Source of the DNA: Bugula neritina
Taxonomy: Eukaryota > Bryozoa > Gymnolaemata > Cheilostomatida > Bugulidae
Length of the DNA: 64,000 bases
Reading direction: 5' to 3'
Assembly (NCBI GenBank): GCA_964035545.1
Contig: OZ037766.1
Coordinates: 12,037,722 to 12,101,721, forward strand
The translations under genes and the position numbers were made by a program. Under the pieces are notes generated by a model that searched no databases, was not told the DNA's origin, and saw only the letters and a list, made by a program, of their open reading frames with translations. Shown one piece after another: positions 14,401-27,851 of the stretch (positions are counted from its first letter, which is position 1; every line of letters starts with the position of its first letter).

Positions 14401-17400
14401 GCATGTGCCGACGTCGCGCAAACTTGCTTGGAAACCTACAAGACATATTGGAATAACTGCAAGACATAATATGCCAACAAGTCTTTTATAATTATTAAGA
14501 ATCCATACAAAATTATTATTCTCGAAAATGTTTCTAAACCAAAAGACTGAAAATGGCTTCCCCTGAATAATACAAATGGGTAGGTGTGGGCAACAGCTAC
14601 TATATGTCTTAGTACCATGTATAGCAGCTGACATGTGTAATAGTACCACATATAACAGCTGACATGTGTAATAGTACCATGTATAACAGCTGACATGTGT
14701 AATAGTACCATGTATAACAGCTGACATGTGTAATAGTACCATGTATAGCAGCTGACATGTGTAATAGTACCATGTATAGCAGCTGACATGTGTAATAGTA
14801 CCATGTATAACAGCTGACATGTGTAATAGTACCATGTATAACAGCTGACATGTGTAATAGTACCATGTATAACAGCTGACATGTGTAATAGTACCATGTA
14901 TAGCAGCTGACATGTGTAATAGTACCATGTATAGCAGCTGACATGTGTAATAGTACCATGTATAACAGCTGACATGTGTAATAGTACCATGTATAGCAGC
15001 TGACATGTGTAATAGTACCATGTATAGCAGCTGACATGTGTAATAGTACCATGTATAACAGCTGACATGTGTAATAGTACCATGTATAGCAGCTGACATG
15101 TGTAATAGTACCATGTATAACAGCTGACATGTGTAATAGTACCACATATAACAGCTGACATGTGTAATAGTACCATGTATAACAGCTGACATGTGTAATA
15201 GTACCATGTATAACAGCTGACATGTGTAATAGTACCACATATAACAGCTGACATGTGTAATAGTACCATGTATAACAGCGAACATCTATAATATACTGAA
15301 AGGTTCGACAGTAAGTCTCGAGTAAAACCAACCGTTTGTCACAAAGTTTGCAGTTGAACACTTTGACTGGAGTTGTGTGCACAGTTCTGTCATGAGTGTC
15401 TTTCTCCTCTTTACTGGGAAAGCACTTGTCACACTTGTCACAAGTGAAGTAGGTCTTCATCATAGCAGGTTCTTCTACATAAGAGACGCATCACTATTTC
15501 ACATGAGCTGTACAAGTGTCCATCAGTTATTAGAAGCTAATAGCACACCTCCTTTGTTTCCAAAATAATGGCTATATGCTGTGGCCTTTAGAGAGCACTC
15601 ACAGATTATTTTTAGAAGATTTTTGCACAGACAACTGCACTTTAAAAATATCTATAACACTTCATTTATATAGTATTAAAATATTCAGCGGCTGAGCTGT
15701 GTGTGGCAACAGCTAAGAGTAACTGCAATGAAAGTCCTTAATAATTACTATTAGTTTTATAATACTATAAAATTCAGAGCCAACCAGAAACTTCTTCAGC
15801 AAACGTTCACAAATCTCAAATTACTTCACGATATCTTTGCACAAACTTTATTATAAAACAGCTTGTAGATGATAGCCAAGATAAATATATATATATATAT
15901 ATATAGTGTATATTCCATAGGCAGTGTGTCAGGGAGTCTTTAAGCAAAACTTTTGGCAGATATAAGATAAATTAATTTTTTAGAGAACCTTGAAAAAGGG
16001 ACACCATTATCACTAATGCAATAGTGTAAGAGCCAACAAGCTGTTTACAAAATAGTGCTAGTTACCAAATACATCTTTAACTGTTTCTTTTTTCACCGCT
16101 GCCCTGATTTTCGTATCAGCAGAACGGTGATGTTGCAGAATATGACGATTCTTGGCCAGGAGTGACACAAACTTCCCACCACATATACGGCATCTAATAG
16201 ACAAATTTATGACTACAAGCTTATTGGATACGGACTAGAAGTGATGAGCTACTCAATTTATATATCGAATACCTAATAAGTTAATCAGGTTGTATATTGA
16301 TTTTTTATTAAATGCCAGCATAAAACATTACTGGGAAATAAATAAGAAGAAACTGATGATAGTCAAAAATAGCATTTTAAACACGAGAGGTAAGCTGTGT
16401 TTAGCCTATTTAAAATCTGATATGTTCTCCCTGTTGATAAATTACTTTGATTTGCCTGCTTAGAGTTTAAACGTTACCTGTACTCAGCCTGTTCATGCAG
16501 CAGCTCATGTCTTTTGAGAGACTGCATACTCGTATATGCAGCACAGCATTCTTTACACTTGAATTTCTTTTTGTTTGTTGAAGATGCAGCATTTGAAGGG
16601 TTTGTGGATTTACGGGCATTCCCTTTTGATGGTAAACTTACTCCACGTGATGACAGCTGAGATCCTATACCAACATTTAATAAAACTTTCAACTAGAACT
16701 TACTAGAACTTTCTGGAACTCTTAACAAATATGTGATACTTTGAAAATAAAGTCAAGTTTATATAGAAAACTAGAGTAGCACCCACCTTTGTTATTGGGA
16801 TTTTTTGGGCAGTGAGTGACATGCTCCACTCTCTTGGAATAAACAGTTATTTTCTCATTACAAAATGAACACCTGTTAATATGGCTCCACTCATGGCTCT
16901 TCATCTTATTCCAAGTATCAAAGGTCTTGGTGCAAAGGAGGCACTGCATTACTGCATCATATTTTGAGCATATACATAAATCTATATGATGTGCAAGTAG
17001 GTATTTCTTTTCAAATACGCCATCACACTTTGGACATGTAAAGGGAGCTGGCGATTTTGAAGGCATATGCACTTTAGCCTTGTGTTTTTTGAAGTCTTTG
17101 AGTTTGCCAAAACCTATTCCGCAGATAAGGCAAATTGACGAATAACTACCATCATGTATTCCATAATGCCTTTTCAATATGGCTGACGTTTTGAATTTTC
17201 GATTACAGACTAAACACTTGGTGCCTGACACGTCATTCACATTTGAAAAAGAAGCTTTCCTAGTGGTAGTATTGATATTGGATTTCTCATCAGCCTTTGA
17301 TTTTTCAAGTGACATTGCTGTATCATCATCAGAGTCCTCTTCAGAATCCTGAACAAATTAAAATTCCACATAAAGCAGAAAGTAGACAAATCTGTTCTCT

Positions 17401-20400
17401 ATGACCATGTTTCAAAAAGTTAGTATGTGTCTTATTATTTTTCTTCGTATATTAAATATATCAATGATGGCAAAAAGTGTACTCACAGCTCCCTCTCTCA
17501 GTCCAGTAGTCAAAAAAAGCTTGTGGTATTTGACCATGTGCATACAAACATCAGCAGCAGATTGAAAACTCAAAGAACACATATTACATCTGTTTGCATG
17601 GGACACTTCGTGACTAGCCACATGCAGAAGAAATTGCAGCTCCTGCTCATACTTAACTCCACAGCTTAAGCATTTCCATTGTTCAATCTGAAAAGTATAG
17701 TAGACTGCATATCAGAAAGTGTATTCATAATTAGTTTAAGAAGCCATACAGTATTGAACAACATTGAGCTCACGGCTTGTCACAGTAATGGATATAAAGA
17801 CGGGTGGTACCTCATCAGTTTTAACTTTCTCTGAGGTAGACACAGATTCTGACAGAATGACTTCTTCCTTTTTAGGTTGTCCACAATGTAATTGGTGTTC
17901 ATGAAGTGCTTCTTTGTACATAAATGGTTTAAAGCAGTTTGCGCACAGGTGTCTAGCTCTTGTATGTTTGACTAACATATGGTTGACTAGTTCTACAACA
18001 TTATTGTGATGTTCACCACAGATTGTGCAGGAATTTGAGAGTCTGCCAGTTGGCATATTTAATGGTAATTCTATATCATTGGGTATATCCCCCAGCTTTC
18101 CCACAGCCTCTGTTTTAGATTCAACTGAGCCTATGTTAGGTTTTTCAAACAAAACTGCACTTTCAACTACTTTGCCAGTTGATAAGCCAATTGCTTTAGT
18201 GTTTTGGAGAGCCACACATGACTTCTCATGGACTTGAAGTGAATACGGGCGCAAAAATCCACCTTTACAACCAGAGCAACGATATGGTCTTTCTTCACTA
18301 TGGATGTGAATAAGCATATGGTTTGGCTTCACTCGGGGAATACCACAAAATTGGCAGCGGCCGCCACTAGCTTTCGACGAAGCTTCTGAAATTACGCTTT
18401 CTTCATCACTTAAAATTTTCTCATCATTGATGCAAGTTTCTATTTGATTCGTGACAGTATTCGGAAGTTGTTCAGCAATGATTACTTGAGAAAGCAAGCA
18501 GCTATTGGTAACGTGAAGAATAAGATTGTCAAGATTTGCAAATTTATCATTACAAACAGCACATGTGAAATCAACCAACGATTTGATACTATGGAAATCA
18601 GCAAAATGATTATGAAATCGAACAACAAAATCAACGTTGCAAATACCACAGCGCCGGTTTTTATGGGCATTAATAGCAGGCCCTGAGCGCCTAAATAAGA
18701 GACAGTTATCCTGGTGCTTTTCTAGGTCTTCTAATGAATTAAAGGACCCCAAACAGCCATCACAAGACAGCGTTTCACTATTGGTAACTTTTGAAGCAGA
18801 GTAATGGCAACTGAAGAAATGTTCCTTACATTGGCTAATGTCGCCGAAATAAATAAAACAAGCCGGACAGTTAACACCAGCGCTGCTGTTGTTTTTGAGT
18901 GGATACTGTTTGAATAAAACTTTACATTGCTTAGAATGAGCAATAAACAAAGCTCGAACATCACAACTCCACCTACAACCAACACAACAATATCGTCTTG
19001 CAGGTTCATCATGACCAGCAACATGTTTCTGGACCTTTCTAGACCGTTTTCTATCTGAAATTGAAGCAATCTCTACACCACAAATAGGGCATTCGATAAA
19101 GCCACTGCTATTTGCTCCAGTGATAGAATTACAGACTGAGCTTTCATTGGACTCGGAATAGTTTTCGCCCTCAGACGTATCTTTACATGCTGAACTTTCA
19201 GAGGCACAATCCATCGCATCACCTTGGTCATCTGGATTTGCACCAACAGGTTTTAAGCAAAATTCAAGATGATTTTCAAAGTCGCAAAAAAAGGCAAATT
19301 GTTTGGAACATCCTTTACACCAAAATGATTTTGCAGAATCGGTGGGATTTGAACACTGATCAACTTCTAGCTCAACAGAACCTTCTTTGTTGGTTGCAGA
19401 ATGTTTTTCAATACATGGTGCGGCTTCAGCAACTATTGAATCAGATTCAGAGGAAGCTTCGTTGTGCTTTACCAAAATATTCACGTTTCTAACTTTTCCA
19501 CATTTACTTTCATGATCTATTTTATGGGTCTTTGCAACAAAACCAGCATTGCAACCAATACATCTGTATGGCTTGCGCTCTGGGTCTTTGTGCACTAATT
19601 TGTGAAAATCCAGTAAACATTTGTAATCAAATGAAATTACACAAATTTCACATACAAATTCTTTCATTTTAGGTTCAACTTTGTCGTTACAAACCACCTC
19701 ATGGTTTTTTAACTTCTCAACATCTGAAAACTTTTCTTGGCAACCAGTACCAATTATATCTGGAGGTGAAGTAACAGCTGGTATATCTGAAAAATGGTTA
19801 AGTTTACTTGAAGTGTCTTCTTGTGCCAAATCTAGAACACTGTCTGAAACTTCGACAGAAACATTTTCCTCTTCCTGGTCAACTCTATCTTCAATATTCA
19901 GCATATCTTTAACAGCTTCACAGACTTGTTTGTGAAGCTGAAAGTCGGTGTAGTCATTAAATACTTTTGGACACCCATGACACCTGAAAAAAAATCACAA
20001 AATAACATTTTTGAGGATTTTTAAACCGAAATGAAAGTTGACGAGTTGTGTGGTATACATAACATACAGTAGTATTACTTGAAAGCTGTTTTTACACCTC
20101 AAAAATTTCATAAGAGATTTAGCTTCATAAGCTCTCCGCCACTGTTGTTTACATGTGATCAATCATCAAAATGCTTTTTATGATCGAGTCCTAAAATTAT
20201 CAAACTTATCACAACGTAGGATAATGTAGCAATTGAGCTCGCTTTTAAAAGATATTCGATTTGGAACGTTTTTAAGCTGTTTCAAAATCAGTAAAATTTA
20301 TTGACTTTTTAATAACGCATGTCTTATAAAATTATAGTTCACTTCATTTATGACCTTTATTACATTTTTTTCATAAAAAAATTATTTTGCAATAAAATAC

Positions 20401-23400
20401 TCTCTCCAATTATTTTGTTTTGCTTTTACTTTCTTATTGAAACTAAGATGCTACACAATGAAATAGTTACTCTGTTATTTATTCAAGGCTAAAGCAATAA
20501 CTGAAGGAGAAAATTCTAAGCCATTTACAGCAACCGAATCTTAGTTTAACTGACACAGGGAGGTGTAAAAACAGCTTTAAAGGTACATCAATATATGCTG
20601 CAAGTTCTGCAACAATCCATGCTTAAGAGATACACTTCTGAGAGCCTTATCACGGTAAATAGATTATTTAGTGATGTGTTTGGTAAAATGATTTAATGGC
20701 ATACTGCTAAGTCATAAATTCTGGTTTTAAAATCTGTGGTACTAGTTTATGCTCCGAGATTTGAGTAGATAGCCTAAAGCAGTTACATTTTATTGGTAAG
20801 TCTTTAAGAATATAGTATTACAAGTTTAGTAATTGACCAATTCATTACTATTTTTACAACTATAAACAGAAATATCACAATGTTTTGTAGCATTATTAAT
20901 AACAAAAAATATTTAGAAATATGAACATATTAGGGTACAACAAACCTGACCAGAAATCTAAGTTTAACTCGATTTGATGGCTTAGAAATAAACCCTCACC
21001 TAAATGAAACGGAATATGATGAATCAATGCTTGTTTTCTTTAGTCCAAGGTATACCATGCATCCATTTTGGTGGCTATAGAGACCTTTGAGCAAATCAAA
21101 TCCAGCCTTGCACCCTTCACAGTTATACTTCTTACTAAGACTATCGGTGTGGCAGCTGTTTACATGCTCGGCTAAAAGCGGTGCCGACGAGAACTTGATA
21201 AGGCATAAGGAGCATGTGCTCACTGCTGTAGCTTTGGTCGTATCTAGAATAAATATAATACTAGAATAATTAACCGACAATTGTATGGCCACCATTCTTT
21301 TGCTTTCCCTATTCATGGCATCACTGCATTAGTTGCACCTTTCATCATAGCAGCATAATATTATTTTTTATAAATTACACAATAGATATAGCAAATTAAA
21401 AAAATTCAAAGTGATCTCCTGTCTAGCTTAGCTTACTTACAATCAACTTAATGATTTTATACAGTTAAAAAAGCCCAACAAAAGTTCAGTCGCTAGTTAC
21501 CGCTATCTCTATTCTGTTCTAAAACATTCTTATATTGCTTGCAGAGCTGCTGATGCCGCCGAAGAAGGGTGGACCTCAGAAAAACAGAATGACAGCCTTG
21601 GCAACTATAAGAACCATCTCCGTGCATCTTAGTTACGTGATCATCTGCAATGTAACAAGTGACTAAGCAAACACAGATCTGCTCTGAGAAAGTTGTATTT
21701 CCAATTCAAATTTAAATTGCTTCAAGAGTAAAATAAAATGCAACTTCAACAGAATTAAATTGCTTCTCAATTACAGAGTATTTTTACACTCTTCATTTTC
21801 AAATATATTTATTATAAATTTTGAGAGCTACATTATATATATTATACATATTATATTATGTAAACTTGCCAGCACTAGTTAATGATGTTCATTTATTTAT
21901 ATATAAGCTTTGGCTGACCAAAGCAGAATGTTTCACTACAGACAATTTAATGGAAAGCAAAATACAATAATTATTGCAGCACGCCATGATTTGACAATAA
22001 TTGATATGGATTACTAACCCAGTACTAACGTGTGGCACATTAGCATCTTTATTACTGTACAGATATTCTTGGGAATTAAAAATATGGTAATATACAGAAT
22101 CTACATTGAACGCACTGGCTGAAGTTTTGAATATCCTTTTTATGACGTAGCTTATATGCAACAGTGTAGATCCCTTAGCAATAAAACAAACTTACCAAAT
22201 TGTGCATAAGTAGGAAACGATTTTGTGCAAAAAGGGCAGATCATATATTCACCAGCTTTAGTCTCATTATGAGCAGATTGCACATGATCCATCAGATCGG
22301 GACTAGACTCAAATACTAAGTAACACATTGGGCACTTCCAGTCACTTGCTGATTCACTGCCAAGGTCATTCTGATAGTGAGAAGGGAACCCCATCCTGAT
22401 TTTGTCATTAGATGACGGACTGCTCCTTGTAAGATCTGCGTATAAACCAGCTTCAGGATTTTACTAGCTGATTCTGCAGTGATTGGTGATATGCAAATGG
22501 TTCTTTACTATTTATAAACTATTTTGCTGTGAAAAAAGGAACATTTCAAATATGGAGTATGTAACATAAACAACTGCAAACAAGGTCAAATATTCAAAAT
22601 TAAAAAAAGGTCGAGTGTCATCTACCTACTATGAATTTCTCAAATACCTGCAAACCGATGCTTACCTTCATGTTCAAATACTTCGCACTCAAGTCTGGGT
22701 GTTTCCACTTGCTGCTACAAAATTTAGTTAAATCAACTAAAGAAGACTATAAAGTCTTTACATATTTTCAACAATTGGCTTCAATCTCACAAATCTTTAT
22801 TTTAAAAGTAATCTACAACACCTTTCGACTGGACTTACTTACCTGAGGTGAGTTGCATTCACTGATAATGCTGAACTCATTATCTATATCAGGTTGGTCT
22901 ATTTCATTGAGATCTGTTATATCTGTTAGTTTAAGTTCACCCTGATCAGTTTGTCCCAGTCCACCCTGTATATTACTTATAAGAAGGTTGAGATTTTCTA
23001 CAAAATAGTAGATTATTTCATACCTTTAACCTTAGAATTGGCACAGCAAATGTATTTTTTTAAAGCATCTCTGTAATTATTTATAATACAAATATATGTA
23101 GAGCAAATTATAAGTTTTTAACTAAGTGACCAAACAATCTAAATTGTAAAACAATATGAGATATCAATATCGGTTAAAAATATCAATCAATACGAATTGG
23201 TAACTATTTAATATCTAAAAATAAGTTGAAGCATAACACTCTTGCATCAGAATTAAGATGATGACTAGAGAGCAATATAATGTGATATCCAATAAAAAAC
23301 AAAAATCTAGTACAAACCTTCATCATTTTCATTGTCAACATCTGTTTGGGCTTGATGGACATTGCCAGACATGTTAACAGCACTTCCAGCTTTGAGCAAA

Positions 23401-23911
23401 TGTGTGGCTAATGAGTTTATATTTGATCCATTTTTAGTTACTCCCAATCTAAAATAAACAATTATTAAACCGGAATTTAATAACTTTTAAAACTTAAGAG
23501 CTCTGCATATATTATTACAGCTCAAGTAAAATTTGACTGACTTTTTACGATTCTTTTCAGCTAAGGACAGTTGAGCTTGGACTGCCTGTTCCATCAACTC
23601 CGAAGAGGTGGAGCATGTAGAGCATATTGAATTTGTCTTGTCAGAACTGATCACCGTTCTGGTTTTAACTAAGATATTATAGAGACTTTCTGTGAGAGAC
23701 TGATGTCCATTTAAACCAACACTGCCACATACAAAACATGGAGCATCCCTGAAACCATTATCCAACGGCTTCTAAAAAATAAATTCAGAAAAATTAAAAT
23801 TTAAATAAAGATACAAACGGTAGAAAAGTCAAATATTCAAACCTTTACTCATTTAGTACATACCTGCTGATAGTTGGGATTTGCCGATTCACCAATTGCA
23901 GAGTCACTCAT
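11426..23911 (-). CDS. Giant poly-zinc-finger protein (C2H2/C2HC) with N-terminal C4 ZAD-like domain
   Basis: Twenty exons with matching phases: 23911-23864, 23771-23542, 23448-23318, 22997-22843, 22714-22666, 22435-22196, 21644-21501, 21243-21000, 19983-17811, 17687-17487, 17348-16787, 16664-16478, 16193-16066, 15474-15333, 14435-14297, 13879-13693, 13184-12979, 12688-12471, 12087-11981, 11526-11426; about 1863 aa. Exon 2 carries CFVC and ICSTC pairs about 50 residues apart followed by a helix, like the ZAD (zf-AD) C4 dimerisation domain. Then come roughly 36 Cys2His2 or Cys2His-Cys fingers; exon 9 alone (2173 nt) encodes about 15. Fingers in exons 6-10 alternate between C2H2 and C2HC types. 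A Pro-rich segment (APPPPPPV) precedes the last finger. Linkers are mostly long and not of the TGEKP type. It is probably a nuclear nucleic-acid-binding protein; the target is unknown. No orthologue is recognised. Exons 1-5 are duplicated in inverted orientation at 34.7-36.1 kb. Confidence 0.88.
12765..12975. repeat. Irregular purine/pyrimidine-alternating repeat (CATGTACA-rich)
   Basis: Low-complexity stretch of imperfect units built from ATGTACAT, GTGTAC and CCATGTAT, in intron 17 of the zinc-finger gene. The frames look open on both strands only because of the repeat composition. Confidence 0.7.
14612..15284. repeat. 31-bp minisatellite, about 22 units, each with two E-box motifs
   Basis: A highly regular 31-bp tandem array. 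Each unit contains CAGCTGACATGTG, so every unit carries two CANNTG hexamers, next to TAATAGTACC. Units differ mainly at two places (TATAAC versus TATAGC; CCATG versus CCACA). The array sits in intron 14 of the poly-zinc-finger gene; that intron splits one finger between CDKR and the following FPSKFARRRH. Since 31 is 1 modulo 3 and the unit lacks stops on the minus strand, all three minus frames stay open across it; these frames are not genes. Confidence 0.95.
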
Positions 23912-23965
23912 ACTAATACTGCAGCATCACTACAAGACAGTAGAGGTTGAAGCTATAATAACTCC
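22590..23965. repeat. Inverted duplication, original arm (5' end of poly-zinc-finger gene)
   Basis: This stretch, covering exons 1-5 and their introns, is repeated in reverse complement at 34682-36075. Exon lengths 2-5 (230, 131, 155, 49 nt) are the same in both copies and intron lengths nearly so (92/92, 93/83, 320/319, 128/128). Similarity stops shortly upstream of the start codon and about 75 bp into intron 5. Confidence 0.9.
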
Positions 23966-26900
23966 TTATTTCTTTTATCCAAAAGCAGCATAAGCAAAAA
24001 AAACATATTAGAGTAAACAACAATTTAAATTTTAGCCTTATTAATTATAAAAAACTGTGTAATAAAACACGAAGCAAAATAGTTTGTTCATTATTCAAAA
24101 TTTAGAGCTTAGTAAATTCAAGCTGTTTAGAAATTGGCAACTTTATGCTTTGAAACAAACTCAAAGCTGTTGTATGAAGCAGATGACAAAGTAAAAGCAA
24201 TTTTCTTTATGATAGACTAATTAAAAGCAATTACCTCAGAAAAACCTATTTAAAGTGATAACAATCTAAAACACTCTCGAATCTAGATCACCGTTTATCA
24301 TTTAGTCCCTGCTTAGTTTGATTCAAAATCTTGACTAGAAAAGAGATTACATGAATAAACAGTCAAAAAATTAATTGCAAAATAAACAAAACAACCTTAG
24401 ATTGAGAGCTTTATTACTCCACAAAAATATATTAAAAACCAACCGAAAAATAAGATTTGTAAACCTCCATAATCTGAGTCTAACAATGATGTTGTGCTAA
24501 TTTAGAGATTTTTTGAGATATTTATGTTTTGGTTGACTTAATTGTTTTTGAGTTTTTGTTTTAAGAGTTAAAATTAATATAAGAAACTTACAAAGTTGAC
24601 CACAATGGCTTCGGCACACACACATTTGCACACACAAATGCACATACACATAGATATACATACACACTGATAGACATACAGGTGTGTATCAAACAACATT
24701 GTGGATAAGTAATTAAACAAGTTTATGTTTTACAACATCAAACATCTACAAGCATGATTTCTGTAGGTCAAATTCTGCGGACGAATTGAGTAAAACTATA
24801 CTTTCTAATTCTAATTATTCATGTACTTCAAGGCTGGATAGAACACAAGGATTGTGATACTGCGTGGTTTTAGTTAGTGATACAACATTAAGGTTTTTAG
24901 TATGTATACCTTTAAAATATTAGCCTTGCTGGTAGCCTACTTAAACCTTCACTTTGATTACATTGGTGTGATGCCTGCAGTATCATAATGATCAGCTAGC
25001 AAGAGTAAACTACTACACCTGTCACTGAGAATTGCATTTAAGTTTTTATCATTGATAACAATAATTATGAAATGAAAATTATAAAAAATGTAAGCAGAAT
25101 GTTACACTGATTTAACATTTAAAGCGCATTGCTTAGAGTACACGGTTCTATTATGATTATTATCCCGATTATAAATGGTACAGTGACAATACGGGAATTA
25201 CAATGAAGCATCAATATTACCAAGAGGAAGATAATGGTTGAACATTACTATAAATTTTAACAAACAATATTACTCCTACTGTTAGTTTCACTCAAAGTCA
25301 ATACTAAGTCACCACCACGATCAGTGTTATAAGAACTATCACTATCACTTTGGCTATTATCCCCAGATTCAGTACGACTATCAGTATCACTATCACTATT
25401 TACTGACTTTTTATCAAACATTTATATTAAATTTATTATTTTAAATGACATTGACTGTTTCCGTTTGTAAAGATACTACTACTCATGCAGATCAATATTT
25501 ATCCTAATACTCACAGTAATAGTAGTTAGCTAGTCACATCCAGTGTTTTACGGGCTATGGCTTTTACAGACCCCTTGACTTGGAAGATCAATATTCAATA
25601 TCATATCATTAAGATTATTAATATAAATACGGCATCAGTCTGTACTTCAGGTAGCATAAGCATAATGATAATCATACTGACAAGGTTTCTTCAGAGTTGT
25701 TCAAAATTTATTGGCTCAAGACAGAAGGCGAAACTCATTCAATTTTAACTTAAAAAATTATCAAGGTGAAGGTGTAACAGTAACACACCCTAACTTTAGT
25801 CTAACAGTCTAAGAGTAACATAGAATCTCAAACATTAAATTTAAACTTATAAGCCTCTCAATAACAACTATTCTATTTCTAACAGTAAGTTTGGGCCTAG
25901 TACTCACTACTAGTAGTAGCTGTCCAGTCCAAAAAATTATTAAATTTAAAATAATAAAGTTTAAAATTTAGCTTTACTGAATTTGAATTTCCATTACATT
26001 TACACTACAGTTAGTAATAGTAATACTATACAGTTTGAGTAAGGAATACTAAGAGTAAGTCTAATAAGTAATATTAAACTTAATAGTTATACTTATACTT
26101 ATAGTTATAGCAATAGTTTATCATTAGTTAATGTTATACTTATATTAATTGACTTAGAATTAGTAATTCTAAGACTAATAGTAATACTAATAGTTTATAG
26201 TAATAGTAACTAATTTACTACTACTATTACTATTAGTCTTAGAATTACTCAAAATAACATTTACATTATCATTATGATTAACAGTCAAGTGATTGTAAAA
26301 CCTCATGGCTCATAGTCATAGACTTAGAGTTAGACTTAGAGTCATACTCATAGTCATATTGAATTTAATAACATAATGATAATCGTTACCTATATTCAAA
26401 TTTAGCAGCTCTTCGCCAAGATTAAGAATATTTTGCAATATTGGCGAAGTGTTCATTTATATAAACTTTGGCAATAAAATAATATACATATTTTTATAGT
26501 TGGTGTTATTTTAAATTTTTTACAACTCCATCTTGAGTTTCATTCAGTTTAGAAAAGCATGCCCCAATTGTAGCCTTCATATGAAAAGAGCGGTACGCCT
26601 TTTGGGCCTTTCAACTTTTGTTCTGCAAATTATGTTAGCGTGGTCAAGGTTATTATGCGCTAGACAGCTAAGTCAAATAGTTTTTGCAAGAGTTACCCTC
26701 CCAATTCAAACTGGCAATCAGATTATTCACTCGGCCAATCAAAAGTAACTTTAATTTGACAATTTACAGCTTTCATACAATTTTATCAGTGCGAAAATCC
26801 AAATTATCAAATGAACAATGACAAAGTCTTTCAAAAGAGTCACAGATAGAAATGACTATTGTGTAAACAACTCCACCTCCTGGTTCAAAATGGTATTTCT

Positions 26901-27576
26901 GACTTCACCAACTCCCAGTCCTTCAAAGTTACATCTGCACAGTAACTATATAGTATTATAGCAGCTTTTATAGAAATATATTATTTCAAAATTGCAATCG
27001 TAACTTTATTTTAGTTAGTGAAAACTATCTACAAAGTTGTACTTTTTAGTCATTCTAATGCAAGTCAGGCTCCTTTGATTTACATCAGTATTTTATTGCT
27101 TCAACTCAATTAAGTCAACTTGTAGTATATGGTAAGCAACTTCAATTACAGAATTATACAGGCCAAGGCAAAATATCATTTGCTATATTATCATGATGAT
27201 TGTTGAAACCACTAAACTCCTATAACATGATTTACAATAAAATAACGTTTTATTTTTTAATATTTGCCTATATACAGCAACTTTTATATCAGCATTGTAA
27301 AGTAAGCATACTACTTGCTATAATGTTACTGTGATATATTTACCAACAATAATGCAAAAAAATTGTTACATCTCATGTTAGCAAAGCACATAATATAAGT
27401 ATAATAACACAAATGCTGACTTCATACTATACGAATAGAATATAGGCAGTCAATGTTGCTATATTCACTGGTTCAAATTACAGCATAAAAGCATAAAACT
27501 TTAGCAGCAGATAAAAGTGCTTCGTTACATAACAGCACTACAGAAGAGTTTTCCAAGTTGAGTCAAGTTAAAGAAG
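23966..27576. other. Intergenic region with degenerate AGT/ACT-rich repeats
   Basis: Spacer upstream of the poly-zinc-finger gene and downstream of the B-box gene. From about 25290 to 26350 it consists largely of degenerate trinucleotide-like sequence (AGTAATAGTAATACTAATAG, ACTATCACTATCAC). A short open frame at 26533-26748 has no recognisable domain or splice context. I see no gene. Confidence 0.5.
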
Positions 27577-27760
27577 TTAAATAGAGTTGTTGATGTGAGC
27601 AATCAGCTGCCAATCTGCTGTCACAGCATCATCTGGTCTACTATTGCTTTTTCTTTCTGATGAGAGTTTGTAACTGGCGTAATACCCATCCTTAGACCTT
27701 TGTCTAACACCAGCTGAAGTAGGGGGGATAGTTTCCTGGGCAAGCAGCCTGTAAAATCCT

Positions 27761-27851
<91 letters not shown>

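Noticed and set aside
14302-15463. Three long overlapping minus-strand ORFs of 277-327 codons with YYYTCQLLYMVLLHMSA-type repeats
   Set aside because: They are readings of the 31-bp minisatellite in all three frames; the real exons flank it at 15474-15333 and 14435-14297.
26533-26748. 71-codon + strand ORF with a CPNC motif
   Set aside because: No second metal-ligand pair, no splice context and no homology I recognise; it lies in low-complexity intergenic DNA.
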